Assembly: GCA_963555705.1 (NCBI GenBank)
Contig: OY743172.1
Location: 25,543,446-25,607,445, forward strand
Origin: Ligustrum vulgare
Taxonomy: Eukaryota; Streptophyta; Magnoliopsida; Lamiales; Oleaceae
Direction: 5' to 3'
Length of the DNA: 64,000 nt
Under the pieces are notes generated by a model. That model was not told the origin of the DNA. It made no database searches and worked only from the letters and a program-made list of their open reading frames with translations. The first letter of the stretch is position 1. Each line of letters starts with the position of its first letter. Position numbers and translations under genes: made by a program. This document shows, piece after piece, positions 60,414-64,000 of the stretch.

Positions 60414-60653
60414 TTACCAAAATAAGCTTTCTGGCTTCTTGACATAGGTCCAACCACCGCTCAAATGGCTAAAACTCTCACCAGAATCTGCTTCAGCTCT
60501 GTCGACACTGATGAAAATGACTGGAACTTCTTCCTTAGCTATAACCTTTTTGGTAACTTTTTTGAATTCAAACTCTCTTGTTTTGATATGGGTCTGGAGC
60601 AAACTTTGGAAAGTAAATATAGGTTGCCAAGAACTTGAATAGTTACCTAATTA
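60414..60653 (-). other. Open frame of unknown status
   Basis: Opens after an in-frame TAA and reads NYSSSWQPIFTFQSLLQTHI, then KKVTKKVIAKEEVPVIFISV, ending VKKPESLFW and stop. Composition is protein-like. It follows directly after the stop of the gene at 60658 on the same strand and could be an alternative last exon (a TAG precedes GTAACT) or a remnant of something else. Not recognised. Confidence 0.25.
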
Positions 60654-60657
60654 TCGG

Positions 60658-62325
60658 TCACTTGTTGGCCATGCCTTGAAGAAGATACGAAGCTTTACTG
60701 CGAACCTGCACGGTTTTAAAAAAATTGTAACATAATTCTTGGGACTCGTTATGTGTGGCGGGCGTGCAAATGCGATGGTACATTCGTTACTCACCTTTGA
60801 AGCATAAGACCTCAAATCAGTGATGGCTACTCCACAAGAGCAGTTCCGTAGACAAATGCCCCACATCTCGTGTATCACTGCATTATCTTTTAACGCGGGA
60901 TCAAATAACAGCCAGTTCTCTGCCAGACCCAAGTATATGTACATCTTGGGAAGATCACAATTCTTGTCTTTCACATTAATTGAGATTAGCATTCTCAGGA
61001 TATCCTCTGCATCACATTCCTACGAATAAGGAACAACACACTTCAAATTTTGTGCTATAGCTAATGTGATAACGTAAAATGAAGTACATGTTTACATCAG
61101 TTTCCAAACATCGAAATTTCTTTTCGATCCTAAACAGGTTTATATATGCACGAATTTAGATAATAAGGATATTAAGTTCGACTGTCACCTTCTCATTCAA
61201 GCATCTTATTAGAAATTGTTTTGCCACCGCACTTCGCAGATGTTTACTTCGTCCATTGCTTCCTGATATACTCTCAATGGTTCTCAAGCAATTGATGTCC
61301 TTGGGTAATCTTGATCGGTAAGACGGTAACAACACATTTTTAGCAAAAAGCAGAGAAGGGAAATAACAAATATCAAAATACAAAGAAGGATGGATTTGAT
61401 GCCCGAGAAACACATATTCATGAAATGCAAATCTTAAATAATCAAGAAAGCATATAGAGTCATACAATTAATCAAATTATACTTTCCAACATGGAGGTGA
61501 TAGACTTCTCTCATTCATATCCAACATATTATTATCAGGACCTCATTTTCCCAACTAGTTCTGAACCGTCTCATGATTATCAAATAAATTAAGATTCAAC
61601 GATAATTTAATCCAGACTCCAGTCAGTAATAGGGTTAACTGAGCTTCCATTAATTTTCTTCTTCAAAGGAATTATATAATATATATAAAAAAAGGCATGT
61701 ACCAAACATATTTTTGACAACTTAATCTACGCACCGTAGAAAGAAGAGTCGACATAAAGATTAGTCATTATAGAGGAGTGTCAGACAGAAACCTGCAACC
61801 AAGAAATTTTGCGACTCTCTCACAACTGTTGTGCCATTCCTCATCTTTGAAGAAACTTATAACTGAATACATGCATGTGTGCAACATCATACTCAGGCCC
61901 AAAAGTTGTCGATCTAGAAAGAGACTAATGATCACCCCAAGAAAATCTTCTGCTTCCGAAGTTGAGAGAATTATATGTGTATGTCTGTAAAAAATTACGA
62001 TGCCAACTTTAAGAACCATTGAAACTTGAAAACCATATACAAGTGAAAGCTGTCCAGAGTGTTTAACATTAGAGTTCATCTCATGCACCAGTACAAAACT
62101 ACTTGAAGAATTTGCGTATCACAAATTTAAACTTCTAAGTTTTAACCAAAGGAATAAATGAAATAACTGTTCATGAGTACAAAAACACAAACAACTCGAA
62201 TACGCAGAATAATACTGTTCATACCTAACTTGGCAACAGGCTGCAACATATTTTATCCAACATCTTATATTTTCAGGTGGTCCTGATGTATCAGAATCTA
62301 AGACAGTGGAAACAGATGTCAGGAA
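60658..62325 (-). CDS. Unrecognised conserved-looking plant gene, 3' part (five exons)
   Basis: Minus-strand exons 62325-62225, 61984-61793, 61309-61189, 61019-60795, 60705-60658 join in phase at GT-AG sites to 228 codons and a stop. Readable stretches: PENIRCWIKYVAACCQVR, EAEDFLGVIISLFLDRQLLG, SGSNGRSKHLRSAVAKQFLI, YIYLGLAENWLLFDPALKDN, LRNCSCGVAITDLRSYASKV; the last exon ends ASYLLQGMANK. It looks all-helical, perhaps ARM/HEAT-like; no catalytic motif. The first exon found begins in frame at an AG, so more exons lie upstream, unresolved. I do not recognise the family. Confidence 0.7.
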
Positions 62326-64000
62326 CTGACCAACCATGAAAAAATTGATAAAGTGTACATAATTGATAATGAAAGTGGCATATCTAAAATAAATACATGA
62401 ATAGTCACAAGAAAAACTATCAGACTAGAAAATAATACAACAAACAAGCCCTGTTTATCATAAATTTGGGATTGGTTACATTAATCTTTTTTTGCCACTT
62501 GTTCAAATCATTTCTAGACCTACTTGAATACCCAAAGATTCAAACAACCAGGTCTTAACAACCATAACAGCCATATTGATTCTGGACTGGCCCTCCCTCT
62601 CCCAACTTGTGAAGGCCTATCAGCCGCGTGATGGATCTGAATATGGTATAATTTCCTCCAATACAATCACTTCCTTCACCTACGCAGGACCTTTTACCTA
62701 CGCCATGATTGTGTCTATACAACACAAGCAATTTGGAGCAGTTAGCTCAGATAGCTCTTTTCAAGTAGAAGTTTGTTGCAGTGAAGCCAACATTGCATAA
62801 AAAAGCGGAAACCACTTGAACAGTTTGATAAGGACGAGAAAATCAACGTTTTGGCTCAACCCAAAGCAACAACAGTGAGCGGATTAACACATAGATATCA
62901 CCTACAAGGATTTGTGGAGTCAGGAAGAGAGTGATCAGGCTTCCTTCCCTCCACCCGCTAAAGCGAAAGGGGGAACACAAGGGAAAATACAGATTGTACC
63001 AAAATGACTTTTCCCTTTCCAAAACTTTGAAGAAAAGTGACAAGTAGTAAGCGCTATGATGTTCCTGGAGAATTTATTTCAGCTTCGTATCATGATTAAC
63101 ATTCTGAGCATAGATGAAATTCAAAACAAAACTTGGCTCAGTGAAAAGTTCAACATCTCTTCTGCCACACCAAAGATTTCTAGACATGAAGAAATCTCCC
63201 TCGTTCTGCCTCTTCTATGAAGCTCAATCTTTCAAATATTTGTTCTAGTGTACCACCCATAAGTGACAAGAATCATCGTCCTATTCATTAATCAAGAATA
63301 AAGGTTTGTGTTCTTTTCCATTTTCCGACTTCCTTCGTCTCCTTCACATAATAGAAGATATAAAGTAGAGTTACATAGATAATGAACAATAGGCAGAAGC
63401 AAATATGAGCAAGTGTTTGGTAAACAAAATAAACTGGTTTATAAACCAGTTTATAAAATACACAATTTCCCAAACCACTTTTTAACCACACATTTTCTCT
63501 CTCCAATTTTCAAGAACTACTTTTTACCTCAAAATCATAAATAAACCAATTTATAAACCACACGGTATTGCCAAACAGAGCAAATTGAAAGGAAAACGGC
63601 CTATAGGATTCCAGGCCTTCTAAAGTAGTAGTTGCAAGTGACAACAAACAAAATTAAAAAAAAAAAAAAAAATGAGAAGAATCTATTTTATTGCAATCTT
63701 CTACAAGGCCCCATCATAACTTAGTTGAAAGGGGGTTATAAAAGGGAAAATAGACCAAAACTAATATGGTACATTGGAGTTGATTTAAATCTTCTGGTAA
63801 ATATAGCAATGTACCAAATGGAACGGGGAAGAAGGATTCATATAGCTGACCCTAAATTAATAGGAAATGAGGCTTAGTTTGTTCATGCTGTTTTATCCTA
63901 GGCTGAACCACAAACACATTGTGAATTTCTCACTTCTGCAATTCGAAATTTATAGGGAACCAACTAATAGAAGATGAAGAAAATAATTTCAAGAAAAGTC
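62326..64000. other. Unresolved region upstream of the 60.7-62.3 kb gene
   Basis: Probably contains 5' exons or promoter of that gene, but none could be fixed. 62520-63060 is less AT-rich than its surroundings and has no recognisable frame. A well-kept family-1 MITE occupies 63405-63585 (ends TGTTTGGTAAAC / TTGCCAAACAGAG). Confidence 0.4.
63405..63585 (+). repeat. Family-1 MITE, best-preserved copy
   Basis: GTGTTTGGTAAAC, TTTATAAACCAGTTTATAAA, CCACTTTTTAACCACACATT, TTCTCTCTCCAATTTTCAA, CCTCAAAATCATAAATAAAC and the end TTGCCAAACAGAGC. Confidence 0.65.

Noticed and set aside
62520..63060. Possible organelle-derived (NUMT/NUPT) insert
   Set aside because: Base composition is suggestive, but no recognisable mitochondrial or plastid gene could be read.

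Overview
The window looks like AT-rich nuclear DNA from a dicot-type flowering plant. Genes carry GT-AG introns, there are several layers of LTR retrotransposons, Helitrons, MULE- and hAT-type DNA transposons and many short MITE-like repeats, and the only host genes recognised are plant genes. I cannot name the species. Three host genes can be supported, all on the minus strand: a SOSEKI (DUF966/DIX-like polarity protein) gene at 12.5-15.2 kb, a complete nine-exon shugoshin gene (292 codons) at 55.7-58.7 kb, and the 3' part of an unrecognised multi-exon gene at 60.7-62.3 kb. Almost everything else is mobile DNA or its remains.

Layout. 1-3.7 kb: a minus-strand non-autonomous LTR retrotransposon (element A), its 3' LTR cut by the window edge; it encodes a decayed protease-like domain joined to a Glu/Lys-rich coiled-coil tail. 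4.5-7.3 kb: a MULE-like foldback element with a perfect 10-bp target duplication, interrupted by about 1.2 kb of LTR-like DNA. 7.6-9.5 kb: a non-autonomous Helitron. 9.8-10.2 kb: a TRIM mini-retrotransposon. 10.2-12.1 kb: MITEs and MULE-terminus fragments. 12.5-15.2 kb: SOSEKI. 15.8-18.5 kb: MITEs, a foldback and a 1-kb TIR element. 18.6-19.5 kb: a solo LTR with a perfect 5-bp target duplication. 20.2-21.3 kb: hAT-like and MULE-like MITEs. 22-24.2 kb: low-complexity and GC-richer unexplained DNA. 25.5-27.0 kb: a second Helitron.

27.86-44.52 kb is one Tat-lineage Ty3/gypsy element (target duplication TAACT) that has been hit repeatedly. A 1.63-kb solo LTR sits in its interior. Its 3' LTR was split by another LTR (C), which holds a non-autonomous LTR element (B), which in turn holds a 1.4-kb hAT element: four levels of nesting. 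The Tat element has broken gag and pol, an archaeal-type RNase H domain, a 49-bp tandem repeat and a broken antisense gene between integrase and the 3' LTR. 46.4-47.7 kb: a 5'-truncated third Helitron copy. 49.3-52.7 kb: a degenerate DUF4371-type hAT transposon.

The most unusual signal is in the LTR family shared by elements A and B and the 18.6-kb solo LTR. Each LTR carries an array of the 12-bp palindrome TTACGGCCGTAA upstream of a conserved TATTTATAYGC TATA-like box. The motifs occur in pairs or runs whose start-to-start distance is almost always 21 bp (two helical turns), while the 9-bp spacers are not conserved. This looks like a repeated, helically phased protein-binding platform in U3, and I know of no described counterpart.
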